A stretch of DNA of 64,000 nt from Apoderus coryli (lineage: Eukaryota > Arthropoda > Insecta > Coleoptera > Attelabidae): assembly GCA_911728435.2 (NCBI GenBank), contig OU452202.1, positions 19,137,135 through 19,201,134 of the forward strand, read 5' to 3'. Shown here one piece after another: positions 10,963 to 22,904 of the stretch. The position numbers and the translations under genes are program-made. Each line of letters starts with the position of its first letter. Positions within the stretch are counted from its first letter, which is position 1. A model generated the notes under the pieces. It worked only from the letters and a program-made list of their open reading frames with translations, did no database searches and was not told where the DNA came from.

Positions 10963-11472
10963 GTGTTACGCCAACGGTGCCAAATCCATATCTTCCGTAA
11001 TTGATCTTTTTAATGAAAAATATCCAGAAACAACAGTTCAAAAATCGTACGCATGGTGGCTGATTAAGAAACTTTTGGGAACTGGAAGTGCAAATCCCAT
11101 CAACAAACGTTTAACGAAGACGATGTCGCAAAATTGGTTGCACTTGATTCTGTGACAAACGATCCAAGAATGTCCTTAAGAAAATGCAGTAACAACACCG
11201 GTATAAGCAGAACACATTTGCAGAGAATTTATAAAATCACAAATCCATACATGCAAAGTACGATTTCTCCATACTTTAGAAAATGGGAATGAAGGAAAAT
11301 AGACTTTTGTTTGTGTTTGGGTGAAAAAATTTTAAGCGATCGAAGTTTTTATAAGGAAATCATATTCTCTGACGAGTATACTTTTACAACAAACGGCGTT
11401 CCTTCAACACAGAATTGTAGATATTGGAGCAAAGAAAATCAAAATATTACAATAAATGCTTTAATAGAATAA
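10963..11472 (+). pseudogene. Tc-like (DUF4817-type) transposase relic
   Basis: Pieces of a transposase run on the plus strand: KSISSVIDLFNEKYPETTVQ (N-terminal), NDPRMSLRKCSNNTGISRTH (helix-turn-helix region) and IIFSDEYTFTTNG followed by NCRYWSKENQN (start of the DDE domain, with the first catalytic Asp in FSDE). Stops and frameshifts separate them. The second and third catalytic residues are missing because the relic ends near 11472. It lies between the inverted repeats of its own element. Confidence 0.75.
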
Positions 11473-11976
11473 TTTAATAAATGTAATAATAGTAGTAAGC
11501 TGTAAAATTACAAATGTTTGATATTTTTTGTAATTCGTGTTTAAAAAAAATAATAAAAAAATTGGCTCAGAGATCTAGAATTTTGAACAGTGAGGCATAA
11601 CTTTCAATTATAAATAAGTTTTTTTAATACCATATTATATTGTAATTGTTTTTCATAGAGAGCACTTTTTTGCACTTTTCCGATCAAAAATCAAAGTAGG
11701 CTAGGGTTTTGAAATATTACACACCTACTCAACCTTTCATTCTGAAGAGTTTTCCTTAATGGCATTTTCGCGTATCTCGTCTAAAAAGGGTATAGTTTAC
11801 GGGGAGGCAAAAACGTTTTTTGGAAATTTCAAAGCCTTCCATGATTTTTTGAAACTAAGATTAGGTCACAAATTACTTTCAAACCAAGCAGAGCTGGACA
11901 TCAGAAGCTTAAATTTCAACTCGAAACTTTTTTGTCATTTACAAGAGTCGTGAAAAAAATCCAGGAACACACTGTA

Positions 11977-12240
11977 TAATAGTGCCTACTTCATGCTTTC
12001 TGATGAACCAAATATAGTTGACCCAGTTTGTGATATTCGATTGCTTCAGTGCTAAAAATGTCTGCTCATCTACAGTATGAATTTTGCATAAAGTTTTATA
12101 TTATGAAGTAGTTTAACGAACGCAAAAAATATTTGGTATAATAATGTAAATAAAATCTACAATGATCAACAAGCATGTTTTCATTATCAGTCGGACAAAA
12201 CACAAATTGTTTATTGACACTAAGATAAATCCTAATTTGT
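11977..12240. other. Non-coding, nothing recognised
   Basis: AT-rich flank between the long-TIR element and the foldback repeat. I see nothing in it. Confidence 0.4.
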
Positions 12241-12468
12241 GATTGATCTCCACTCTAGCATCGAATATTCTTTCGACTTTTATTGTAGTATGACCGAACG
12301 TTATATTTTGGAAACATTTTTTAAATTAGGAAATAGTCAAATCCTAATTTTTCTTTTTTTGATGTCACACCATTTCCTAGTTTAAAAAATGTTTCCAAAA
12401 TATAACGTTCGGTTATACCACAATAAAAGCCGAAAGAATATTTGATGCTAGAGTGGAGATAATCCATC
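12241..12468. repeat. Foldback inverted repeat, about 97-bp arms
   Basis: Left arm 12241-12337 pairs with right arm 12370-12468. Shared blocks are ATCTCCACTCTAGCATC and ACCGAACGTTATATTTTGGA, joined by a spacer of about 32 bp. Roughly one base in ten differs between arms. There is no coding content. It may be a foldback MITE or the remains of an inverted duplication. Confidence 0.8.
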
Positions 12469-12469
12469 A

Positions 12470-13810
12470 ATTCATGAATATAACATATATAATTGTGTGA
12501 CATGGCAGAGAAAATTAGTGGCTTGACCTGTACACGGGAAATTAGAGGCCTTCAGTCTAATTTTGTATTGATACTGATGATATCGTTCTGCTTCTACAAC
12601 ATCGATCTGTCTTTAAGCACAGGGAGAGGATATACCGGCAGATAATGCAAACCATACAATCCAGACAGCAGTACATACCCCATCGCACGCAGGAAGACCG
12701 ATAAACTTAAAGTATAGGTAACGCCAAAAGTAATGATAGTAATATACCTCGGTAAAATAATAAAACAGAAAGAAATAAAACACCAAGCGCCAGCAGGATA
12801 TCATTTTATCCTTCCGCCAGTATCACCCATATTGGGGAATCAGCAAAGCGAAAATGTAAAAATGTAAAAATTGCTTCCTTGATTTGATATGTCCACGCAC
12901 GCCTCTTATAATGATCCTCTTTTGAAAAAAAATCCACAGACTCTCTATACACACGGATTTGGAAGTGATTTTAGGTCCAGTTTCATATATTATAAATAAT
13001 TATATCAATATATTCCGATTTTAACACATTTGCTATATTTTTCAAAACCAACAATGCTCTTTTTATTGCAGCATCCAACATAGGTATGCGACTACCTACT
13101 TCAATATTGATAAGTGTCTCATTATTGACATTTGACAATTTATTTTGATACTTTTAACCCCCTTATCGACCACCTATGTATATTAGTATTATATCTGATA
13201 TATTTCGAGCTAAATTCTATACTTACTTAATTTAATGTTAATGTAAGTATGTATGTGTATTCATACTACTAGATTTCTCTTCGTTTCATATTCTTTACTC
13301 TCTAAGGCGGGAAATTATATTTGGACTTAATTTGGCAGTGAACAAATGCAATTTATTTATTTATTTTATTAAATTTCTTAGTAACAGATATTTATTTTAG
13401 AGCTCAAATTGAAAGAATGCTTATCAAAATACAAATACGGCATCTTGCCACACATCAGATCCAACCAAATTCGTCATTTGCACTAAGTCTAAACCAATGC
13501 AAATGACTTGTCCTTCTGGATAAGAGTACAACTCCATGACGTCCTCCTGCGAAGTGTAAGTAGTAAAATGAAAATGATACTAATCTCTGAAAAATTATCA
13601 AGTTTGCTCTCGAAATATTTCTACACAATTTATCCACACAACTTTTATTTCAAAAAATTCAAAGACTTCGGTCCATTTCAAAATTAATTACGGACGCCTT
13701 GTATACATATATAATGGTTCATCACCGCCATTTTTAGGCCCAGGTCTATTGGTATAAATAAAATTACGTAGTTTTTCTATTTAGTTTAGCAGATTTTTTT
13801 TTTTTAAGTT
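12470..13810. other. Mostly non-coding; possible tiny LINE relic
   Basis: Around 12555-12620 one plus-strand frame reads FCIDTDDIVLLLQHRS, reminiscent of the xADDIVLL box of RTE-like reverse transcriptases, but it is too short to call. The rest is AT-rich without recognisable content. Confidence 0.35.
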
Positions 13811-14005
13811 TTGACCCTTTTACTTTCCCGCTCGGAAAAGCCATTTCAACCAAAAACTAATGGGTTCCTCCTAGGACTCTCCCAAACTCATACACCAAAA
13901 TTTAGCTCTATTGGTTAAAGCGTTTAGGCGCTATCGTAGAAGAATACATACACACACACAGACTTCCATCTGGAAATGGTCTTAATCGTCTCAGGGAACT
14001 TCAAA
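13811..14005 (+). repeat. Dispersed repeat module
   Basis: The module runs from TTTTACTTTCCCGCTCGG through CCAAAAACTAATGGGTTCCT and GTTTAGGCGCTATCGTAGAA to CTGGAAATGGTCTTAATCGT. Related pieces occur at 6600-6690, at 20155-20275 and, inverted, at 9840-9925. No coding frame is seen. Its orientation is independent of the neighbouring SINE copies, so it is a separate repeat. Confidence 0.6.
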
Positions 14006-14029
14006 ATGGTTATATCCGTCTCAATTTTT

Positions 14030-14285
14030 TTTTATTCTCAAGAAAATTGCGTTTAAAATTTCACCAATTAGGTAGTTGGGACCTATAACTCTTAATAGAA
14101 CATATAATGAAGTAATTTAATAGGGATTTTTGGGGTTATTGATAGAGCGTACACTTTGCATGCAAAAGGTCCTGGGTTCGAATCCGAGCTTTGGCAACTT
14201 TTTTTTATTACTAATTTTTGAATAAAGTAGTGAGTTTGTTAGGTTAGTTTATTGGAAATAATAAACATAATAGAACACAACATGT
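14030..14285 (+). repeat. tRNA-Ala-derived SINE, copy 3
   Basis: The best preserved tRNA head of the family lies at 14135-14196. It has A-box-like TTGATAGAGCG, anticodon loop TTTGCAT (Ala-TGC) and B box GGTTCGAATCC. The leader TTTAAAATTTCACCAATTAG precedes it. The tail contains TAGTTTATTGGAAATAATA. The similarity to tRNA-Ala in the D arm, anticodon and T arm is direct; the acceptor stem does not pair. Confidence 0.8.
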
Positions 14286-14289
14286 TCGA

Positions 14290-17200
14290 TAGTATGTTAG
14301 TAGCAAATTACATTTGAATAACATACGTTGAGCCGTTTTATCATTATCGTGTTTACGGAGAGACAGAAGACAGAACGACAGACAGACATTTTTTAAAAAA
14401 GCTTATTTAGGTTTAAAATGACTCAAAACACGTTATACTTTTAATTTAATTATTTTTGTTGCATTTATCTGATTATGTTCAACGATTAGACCTCTAGGCA
14501 ACATTTAACATAATATTTTAAAATGTGACCTGGATACATTCTACTTACGCCACTGTGCCCTATTCGAAGCTGCATAATGTAAAATGCCCCTGAAACTCAT
14601 TTGGTTTTTATCTCTTTTTGGTTACTGAATATATTATTAAATTTTAATTTGCCTTCTATCTTAAATATTATATAACTCTGTTTTGGCAATTTTATTTCTC
14701 CCCTTATTCTATTTTTTTTTTCTTGTCATACCTACTACATTGGTTGGATTGGTTATCTCCAACAGGTGGTTGGATTTTCAGGTACATAAATCTTTGGAAG
14801 GTATTTGTTGGCTCTATGGACGATTATATGGACAGATATTAGGTTTTTATTATTTGAGTGTCTTACACAGAGAAAAATCTGTAGTTTTGCCAAAAACACA
14901 CCGTTCATTCATTCAAGTATAAGCCTATATTTGGGAACTAATAGTATTGTATTATCTACTCAATTACAAGGTGTTATTGAGTTTCAATGAATGGTTTAAA
15001 TACAACATTTCATTGAATCAACCGTATGTTTTAGCATTGATTCAAAAGTACTAGTTTTTCCTTGAACTAACACATTCTTTTACCAAAGCGACACAAATTT
15101 ATCTTTGGATGTCTCTTGTAGTTGAATTCAACAGAAATTTATTTCAACAAACTACAAACTGTTCACGGGTTTTAATGGATTTGTAATTATACTAATATAT
15201 CAACTCATTGTATACTATATAAGCAAATGCTGAGCCAAATGCAAAGTATATTTGCCAATAGTACAACTGGTAATTGAAGAAATAGAACTTGTGTTCGCTG
15301 TGCAATAAAATCAATAATAACTGCAGTTTGACAGAAAAAAAACAATATATTTTCATAAAAGTAAAAAAATGAACAAATTCTCTGACCATAGTTTCATACA
15401 AACTATCGAAAAAAAGCAAAAGTTAAATGATATTAGATACATCCTTTTTTTTTTAATCAAATTGTTCAAAACCATTCACTCCGCAAAGGCTACCTGTCTA
15501 TTTTCAGTGGGGACAACGATCACATTATGCATGTTGTCATCTCCATTATGCTCCCCTCAGAAGCAGCACACTACTAGCAGATGTATACGTGCGCTACCGG
15601 GGGTTGATGGGAAAAGAAGTTCATGATTATCATTTACCTATAGATAGAAATTATTAGAATAAGTATGTAGTCAATACCATCCAAGTTCAAAATAAGTTAC
15701 CCGAACAGGCATATTGTGCATATCCATCAGCTTTTTCGTGTAGGTATGTTTCTAACGATTTAAGAAACCGAATTCGAGTTCCTATTTGAGGAAACAACTC
15801 TAATATTTTCATGAGATAGTTCTTGTACATCTTCCAATGTAATTTTATTGCCCAAAAATTAATAAATGAATTACGCATAAGTAATACCAAGAACCAAGGT
15901 ATCTAACATACTAACATTGGTAAAAAAACAATTTGGTTTAGTTAGACAATAATTTTACCTATGTAGGTATAATATCAAAACTAACGTGTTAAATGGAGTC
16001 AAATTTGTACACAAAGTTACCTACTGTATTATATATTAAGAAATGCAAACATTAATCATAAATCACTTAATCTACTATGTAGTCAGTCTTAGTACTTACC
16101 TTCAAAAATCGGTAATAAATCTTCTATACACCCCACTTTTTAAACAATTCTACAATATTGTCCATAACAATATTTAACAACAACAACTGGTAGCTACTGC
16201 TAGCTAGCTTTATCAATAAAAAAATGGGAAATACCGAAAAACGAACCACACATGTGCAATCAGGGCAATAATTAAATGAGTGTTGCCAGGTCTGTCCAAC
16301 CGAGTAAAAATGTTGTTGGATTAACAAGAAGAATTTAATATAAGTTGTATTTGACACCATGGCATATAAAAATTGTATTAAAAACATGATTATTGTTTCC
16401 ATAATAATTATTGTGATATAGACAATATGAAAGCTGATTAATTGATTATAAAATGTTTTTGCCGGAATGGTCTGAACGTCTTATTTAAATGAAACATATA
16501 ATATATTAAACCAATTACCTCAAAACGAAGCATTATATTGTTAGAATTACATGGACTTGAAGCCATAATAAATGTATTCGAAACAATGAATCGCGACGAA
16601 ATACTAACTAATATTTGAAACTGCAACAGTATTTTTTCCGTGTACCGATCAAATCGCATTTTCGTATAGGTAGTAATCGAGAATATTTTTTAAATAAAAA
16701 TGACGAAATATTTTAGCTGTAGTGTTACTATACTATGTGGCCAACGAATCTGTAACAGCGAAAGGAATTTGGACAAAAAATCCGATATTGCCAAATTTAA
16801 CTTCAAAAAAGCAGTAGTTCTAGGCGTGAAGTAAGTATTAATTTGAAAATCGATTTTGTACAATTACAAATAATAATAATGAAAAAAGCTCAGCAGTTTT
16901 AAGTGGTTGTTAGTTTTTTTTATTTAATAACTACAATTTTTACCACTGAATATTTTATTAATTATTACTAAACTTTTACAACGCACTCCGCTGGAAAATT
17001 TTATTAATGGAATCAGCCATGTTTTACCTATTACAACTGCATTCCCCTTACCGACGCCGCGATGTTACAGATCCCTTTGATCCGTTTGTAACAGTCCAGG
17101 GAGGCGTTTACAAACACTACTAACGATAATTACATGTAGCCTCGAACTTACTTATTTACAATAAATAAACAAAGATGATCCAAATCGTCGGATTCAGTAT

Positions 17201-17556
17201 TGCAAAGTTTTAATGAATAGAGCAAAATAATCCATTTTTATTCGAATTAAAAGAAAAATAAGTGTTTACCTTTTGTTCTCAATAACACTGTAAATCATTT
17301 CTGACCTAAATTAGCAGCGGAGGAATGAAATGAAGATAGACAGTTCTAAATTTGAAATTCAATAACTACCTATGTGTCCATAATGGGTTGGGATTTATTT
17401 ATTTATTTAAGTGTTTCTGGTTCACCTCCAAGCAACTATTCTGATGCAATTAAACTGACTTATCTTAGGCAAATTCTTAGTCTCCGGGATTAACTTATTG
17501 AAAGGCCCCTAAAGTACCTTATACTGTGGGTAAATCCGCCCCAGAACGCTACAGTA
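14290..17556. other. Non-coding, nothing recognised
   Basis: About 3.2 kb of AT-rich sequence. Several short open frames exist (for example 15687-15890 on the minus strand), but none shows a motif, a conserved domain or matched splice sites. It could be a host intron or intergenic DNA. Confidence 0.4.
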
Positions 17557-18856
17557 AATTCCGTGGTGTCGGGGAAAAAGTCGATTATTAAGAATTTAAG
17601 AATGTTCAGGAAATTAGCTTAAAGTTTTGATATAAATTGTAAATCGGGCTTAACATTTATGGTCCTCAAATTTTCAGACTAAGATACAAATACACTTTAC
17701 GTTTTATATTCAAAGGATATGCTCTAAACATTTTTCAGTTTTTGGAAAATTTAAAATACGTATGTACTTCTGTCAGGATTCACATTTTAAACCACTCTAT
17801 CATAATTTAAAATCGAATATCACGAAACAATATCTTTATTATTCTTACCAAAAAATGAAAAAAAAAAACTACTTTTCATTTTCATCATCAGAGGATACTA
17901 GGTCTGGGTTTGTCTTCTTGCCATTAGAGGTTGGCAACGTTTGGTAAAAATCCCAAAATATATCAGAAATATAGGGCAATAGTTGCAGCAGATTGACTAT
18001 TTTTGTCTCGGAAATTGGAACTGGACCTGCAGACTGTAGTTCAGGGCCCAATTTGGGTAGGGGTCCTCGCTTCCGAAATGAAAGACTTCTATAGTATTCA
18101 TTTATGCTTGTCTTGAAAAACATAATTCCCATTTTATTTTTTTCTACTTGTATTTCTCGAACATCGCGCCAATAAAATGAATTTCCATAATCGTATTTTT
18201 TCTTTATTTCCAATTAGTTTTTTAGAAGTTTTGCGAAGTCAAAAAATTTTGATTGGTCCATTTCGATGACTGGATGGATGTTTTTTTTTTCAGTACATCG
18301 AACCAGTTGATACCAGTCCCTAGGATGGTGAATAGGTGCTTCTGTACGTTTGTTTGTTTTCTCAATGAGTGCATGATCTCCGTCACACTCCATATGAGTA
18401 TGTCCGGGAACCAAAAATTTGTGCTTTATTATTTTAAGGGATGGATGGAATGTCAAGATCGAGAAATGCATGGCAATAATATGAGCATACTTAATTAAAC
18501 CGTTTTTTTTTTAATAATTTACGACCGAAACTTCTCTAAACACACACTAAATAATTGTATCAAAAGGAAAAAAGGGGATATGTAAATGTAAAGAAACGTA
18601 AATACTTCGGGCAAAATGAGATATGATGACTTATCGTGTTATGACCGGAGTCAATAAAGTTGACTTGGCTCTATAGAAACATTTTAAATCAGATACCCCC
18701 TGATGAACGTCGGTTTTTGGCGTCTCTTTGTACAATCTGACTTTTCTCGTTTGGCGCATAAGCAAAGTTTTGATATAATAAGTCGAAATACAGACATATT
18801 CCATTTTGACCAAAGATGGACTTATCCCCTTTTTCTCCGACACCACGGAATTTAAT
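17557..18856 (-). mobile_element. Possible transposable element carrying a DUF7869 gene
   Basis: AAATTCCGTGGTGTCGGGG near 17559 is matched in inverse orientation by CTCCGACACCACGGAATTT near 18835-18853. These 17-19 bp ends enclose the DUF7869-like pseudogene at 17869-18471. The ends and the dead gene suggest a mobile unit of about 1.3 kb, but no target-site duplication is clear, so the boundaries are an inference. Confidence 0.4.
17869..18471 (-). pseudogene. DUF7869-like protein, C-terminal part, one in-frame stop
   Basis: The frame from 18471 reads KHKFLVPGHTHMECDGDHAL, then IEKTNKR, IHHPRDWYQLVR and FFDFAKLLKN. A TAA at 18214-18216 breaks it, and the same frame continues through YWRDVREIQVEKNKMGIMFF to a stop at 17869. 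The block KFLVPGH, the spaced D and IEK residues and the HPRDW motif match the C-terminal end of the DUF7869 family, which is highly multicopy in insects and behaves like a transposon gene. Its biochemical role is not established. The N-terminal two-thirds of a typical member is missing. The acidic tail PDLVSSDDENEK is intact. Confidence 0.6.
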
Positions 18857-20154
18857 ACTATGCGCTATAAAAAAAAATGTTTCATTGTCATACAAAAACC
18901 TAGGTAACAAAAGCGAGTTTAAACTTTTGACACTGTAAAAGTTTGGGGATTTTTGCGAGGTTATTAGCCAAAATTTATCCCATAATAAATAATGTTTGTG
19001 TTGTGAAAAAGTTTAGGTAATGTATTAGAGTAAAGCTATCAGAAAAGTTTGTGAGCTAATGCTTGTTAAACCTTTTATCAAAACAAATTTTCCATGAGAC
19101 AAAAAAATAGTCACAAGTTGGCGTTTAAATATATTATAATCAGATTTAGTGAATTTTCGCTCTTTGCAGATGTCTGAAAATTTATAGAACTATTTATACG
19201 TAACCCACTTGATAGCGTTGCACGACAAACCGATTTCTTTTCTTATTCACTCTAATCTTTAACAAAAACACGTACGCAATGCAACGTTTACTTTTGTTGA
19301 GGTTTCTTTGAAGGGCAACATTTACAAAAAAATAGTTCCCAAATCGTCACTTTTTCATGAAAGTAAAGCCATTAGAAAACAGATTTGTGTGTTATTCTTA
19401 TGGAACCTACTCGCTTCAATAACATATCAACTAACAATACGGCTGCCAGACATTATTCATTATTCGCGCAATACCGTAATTAATCCGAAATCTATTTACA
19501 CCCGATACAGGCGCAGATGCTTCAATAAACATAAACTGTATTTCCCCAAGTTTATTTGATGTTATTTTTGCTTAAATAATTTGGTTCTGCAAAAAATTCC
19601 ATATTATTTTTATTTAATTCCATTCAATTCATTCAAAATCTGACAACAATCAAGAAAAGATGAGAAATTCGGCGATGCCACACTTTATTTGAAGATTTTC
19701 ACCATAAACATATTCCAGCACATTTTCCTCAATCAATCCACACATTACAGAATAGATGTACACATGGAACGTTATTAGATACTTGATTTTCCAACAAATT
19801 GATTTACTCAACTCCCACAATAATATAACAAATATTAGAACATTATTTTATCTAAAAAAACTACTAATTTATACTTATTTTTATTTTACTACTATTCACA
19901 TGAACTAAATCTGGCAGAATTGGTTTTATAAGACACAAGTTGACACATTTGGCATTCTAATATTGACTTTTGACCGTCCTGACCAGACGGGCTACAATTT
20001 TTTCAATAATAATAAAAAAAAAAACAGGGGATACGGAGGTCATTCCAAACAAAATAGCAGGATATGTATGTTAGTATATCATTTTGACGCATTGTGTGAT
20101 GGCCGCTTAAACGCCTGGGCGGTGAACGAATTCTCACCGTACAATGTAGCAGAA
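18857..20154. other. Non-coding, nothing recognised
   Basis: AT-rich sequence with only short open frames and no recognisable domain, RNA gene or repeat end. Confidence 0.4.
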
Positions 20155-20275
20155 CCGGATGCCATTAATTAATAGGTTCATCCTAGGACTCCGCCAAACT
20201 CATATACTATTAGGCATACGTTTAGGCGCTATCGTCGATGAAGACATACAGACACACAGACAGACTTCCAGACCA
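20155..20275 (+). repeat. Dispersed repeat module, partial copy
   Basis: It shares GGTTCATCCTAGGACTC, CCAAACTCATA and GTTTAGGCGCTATCGT with 13860-13945, followed by the same CAGACACACAGACAGACTTCC lead. It ends abruptly after CTTCCAGACC. Confidence 0.55.
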
Positions 20276-20563
20276 GGCAGAGTTTGCTGAAGAGGTGGGT
20301 CTGTTCAACAGTGACTAGGTCAGGAGGTGACACCCAGGACTCAGTACTATCATTAGTACTTAGATTAGTTTACACTGAATATGGAGCGTAAATACAGTCT
20401 TGAGAAATAATCTAAAATAATAATGACTCATAGATACGCTACTGGATTTTTACCTCAGAAAATTTACCTTGTGAGTAGTTCTTTTCATTTTCAATTCACA
20501 GTCGCTTGCTATTGTTCCATATACACCACGACACTGCTGGTTTTCGCATAGAGAGACTCGCAA

Positions 20564-20570
20564 TATAAAA
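20564..20570 (+). promoter_or_regulatory. Candidate TATA box
   Basis: TATAAAA lies 60 bp upstream of the ATG at 20630 and is followed by purine-rich sequence without upstream ATG codons. The spacing would place a transcription start near 20595-20600. This is inference from position and sequence only. Confidence 0.3.
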
Positions 20571-20629
20571 GAAGAACAGGTTTAGAGTAGAGAGTATAGT
20601 GGTGTTGCTTTCAGAGTTGCCACCCTAAA

Positions 20630-20688
20630 ATGGATATGTATGAGCCAGCAGAGAGTGACTTGAAGCGGAAACTTTGTGAAAAGTTTAC
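20630..20688 (+). CDS. Candidate first coding exon of an unidentified gene
   Basis: The frame ATG GAT ATG TAT ... encodes MDMYEPAESDLKRKLCEKF and then meets a strong donor, AC followed by GTAAGT, at 20689. The start context ACCCTAAAATGG is favourable. The codons and charge pattern look more gene-like than the surrounding AT-rich DNA, and a TATA box lies 60 bp upstream. I do not recognise the protein. No matching next exon was found within the window, so the gene could continue far downstream, or this could be a chance open frame. Confidence 0.35.
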
Positions 20689-20690
20689 GT

Positions 20691-21598
20691 AAGTCGCGTG
20701 TAAACATCCTACTTTTATTTATATGTGTGTTCTTTTATATATATATCCGTCGCAGAGTTATACTCGGATTCACTTTTGGTTATTGAATTTCCAACATTCT
20801 ATCAAAAAAGAATATTCCGTTAAATTATGTGTTTATATGAGGACAAAAACATTTTCATATAAAATACTTATGCAGAGATAATAGGATAATGAAAATTCTT
20901 AAAAATTCTTAAATGGTTATAAATAAATATAATAAATAAAACAAATGCCAACCTGCCGCCATTTATGATGGCAAGACACAAAATCTTTTACACCCAGTAC
21001 TAGTGCTATTCATTTATTTCAATAACCTTTATTAACACTGGCTTATATCATATTATGGCTTTTAATATTTATAGAAGTTACAATACGGTTAGGTAACTTT
21101 TTCATTTTAGCAGAAACTTACATAATATAGCTTAAAGTTTGACCCTATAATTTATCGGAGACCAAGTTTTTTGGAATTACGAACAAAAAATGAAATTTCG
21201 TGCTACAGACTGTCTTCAGAAGTTAAATGAAAGAAGTTTTGTATATGAAACTTTCGTTTGTTTGCTGGTTAAATTTACGATATTACTTTTCAAAAATTAA
21301 TGAAAGTAATCGGGATATTTTCTGTAGAGTTGAGCTACAATAGGCAACAAGGTGGAACAAGTAAGATTTACATTTGTTAACTGTTTTGGATGCTATACAT
21401 TACATTTTAAAAATATAGTAAGACATCATTAGAAAATTAATTAAAGATTTACTAAACGATCTGTTGTCTATTTAACATCCGTGAGCAAGGATAATAAACA
21501 TAAATAACTTAACACAACGGATGCTATCGTTGGAGATATCACACACAGCAAAATTTAATTGCAAACTATTAATAAATATTGTTTAAATATTGGAAACT
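20691..21598. other. Non-coding, possible intron of the preceding candidate gene
   Basis: AT-rich with no coding pattern, up to the TA that flanks the transposon at 21600. Confidence 0.4.
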
Positions 21599-21599
21599 A

Positions 21600-22902
21600 A
21601 CGGGTGGTTAAATTGTAAGGGCCGATGTTGAATGTGAACCACACCTAAACGTCAAGTTTTTTTCTGCATTTAATTTGACATTTCTCAATTTCAGACTAAC
21701 TCAATTTGAACCATGGAATGATACACAATCGAGCAACGCGTTAAAGTTATTCAGGCTTATTATGAAAATGGGCGTTCAAATCAAAATGCATATCGTAAAC
21801 TTCGTGATTTTTTCGGTCAATTTAATGGTCCAAATGTGCGTACAATCGGAAAAATCGTGCAAAAATTTGAGCAAACCGTGTCTGTAGGAGGTGTGAAAGT
21901 TTCAGTGCATGCTCGTACAGCTCAGAAAATATTGCTGCTGTTCGCGATAGTGTGGCTAAAGAGTCGTCCACCTCAACTCGTCGTCTGCCCAACAATTGCA
22001 CCTCTCACGCTCGTCGTTGATGAACATTATGCATAAAGACTTGCATTTACACGTTTACAAGGTGAGATTGACTCAAGAACTAAAGCCTCTTGACCATTCC
22101 AAACGTCGTCAATGGTCAGAATGGTGGCAACAAATGGCAAACGTGGATGATCATTTTTCGAAGAAAATCGTCTTCAGTGATGAGGCACATTTTCACCTCA
22201 GTGGATTCGTCAATAAGCAGAATTGCCGCATTTTTGGGCGAATGATAATCCAAGACTGATTGTCGAAAAACCAATGCACCCACAAAGAGTGACTGGTGCG
22301 GTTTATGGGCTGGCGGCATCATCGGGTCGTATTTTTTCCAAAATGAAGCCGGTCAGGCAGTTACTGTGAATGGTGTTCGCTATCGTGATTATCATCTCAC
22401 GATAGCGAACTTTTTATGGCCCGAATTGGAAGATATGGATGTGGACGATATGTGGTTTCAACAGGACGGTGCCACTTGCCACACAGCTAACGAAACAATG
22501 GCTCTTTTGCGCGCCAAATTCAATGCCCGTGTTATCTCACGTGGTGGCAATGTCAATTGGCCGCCAAGATCATGTAATTTGACACCGTTTGACTTCTTTC
22601 TTTGTTGTTATTTGAAAGAAAAGATGTACGTCGATAAGCCAGCAACAATTCAAGAGCTAATGGATGAGATCATTCGGCACATTAACGGCATAGAACCTCA
22701 ATTGTGCCTCAGCGTCATCGAAAATTTGGACCATTGGATGGAGGAGTGCCGACGAGGTCGCGGCGGCATTGGGCCGATATTTGGTTCCATACATAATTGA
22801 ACTATACCAATATTATGATGATAAAAAGAAATTACAATAATTTCCTAAATAATTTGTGTTTTATTCAAAATCAACATCGGCCCTTAAAATTTAACCACCC
22901 GT
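21600..22902 (+). mobile_element. Tc1/mariner-superfamily transposon, 1.3 kb, full length
   Basis: Both ends are visible. The left end is ACGGGTGGTTAAATTGTAAG. The right end is its inverse, ending in AACCACCCGT. TA lies on each side (21598-21599 and 22903-22904). The inverted repeats span about 31 bp with few mismatches. The whole interior is taken up by one transposase gene that has been broken by frameshifts. The ends are well preserved, so a related active transposase could still recognise the copy. Confidence 0.88.
21713..22800 (+). pseudogene. Tc1/mariner-type transposase, broken
   Basis: The coding path starts at an ATG (21713), meets a TGA at codon 3, and then shows a helix-turn-helix N-terminus (YTIEQRVKVIQAYYENGRSN). 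Frameshifts near 21940-22000 and 22240 change frame twice. Recognisable parts are LTQELKPLDHSKRRQW, KIVFSDEAHFHLSGFVNKQN with the first catalytic Asp, MWFQQDGATCHTANE with the second, and NWPPRSCNLTPFDFF with the third in the final DFF. A typical copy has D where this one has N in SCN. The tail IGEIEPQL-like helix is present as INGIEPQLCLSVIENLDHWM. It is a recent pseudogene, with three defects in about 360 codons. Confidence 0.88.
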
Positions 22903-22904
22903 TA

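Larger units (their letters stand above)
9496..11974 (+). mobile_element. Long-TIR Tc1/mariner-type element with nested insertions
   Basis: The left end CAGTGTGTC (9496) and right end GACACACTG-like terminus (11974) are both flanked by TA. Left arm 9496-9765 pairs with right arm 11511-11974. Shared landmarks include the ATCATGGAAGGCTTTGAAAT region and ACAAAAAATATCAAAC at the inner edge. Between the arms lie a SINE (10030-10370), a dispersed repeat (9840-9925), a LINE RNase H fragment (10600-10920) and the element's own transposase relic (10963-11472). The right arm is longer because it contains extra sequence absent on the left. Confidence 0.75.

Noticed and set aside
12555..12650. RTE-like reverse-transcriptase box (DTDDIVLL)
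   Set aside because: Only about 15 residues look right and no neighbouring motif supports it. Too short to annotate.
15687..15890. Possible exon (KMYKNYLMKILELFPQIG...)
   Set aside because: The minus-strand frame ends near a GTAACT donor-like site, but it has no family resemblance and no matched acceptor or partner exon.
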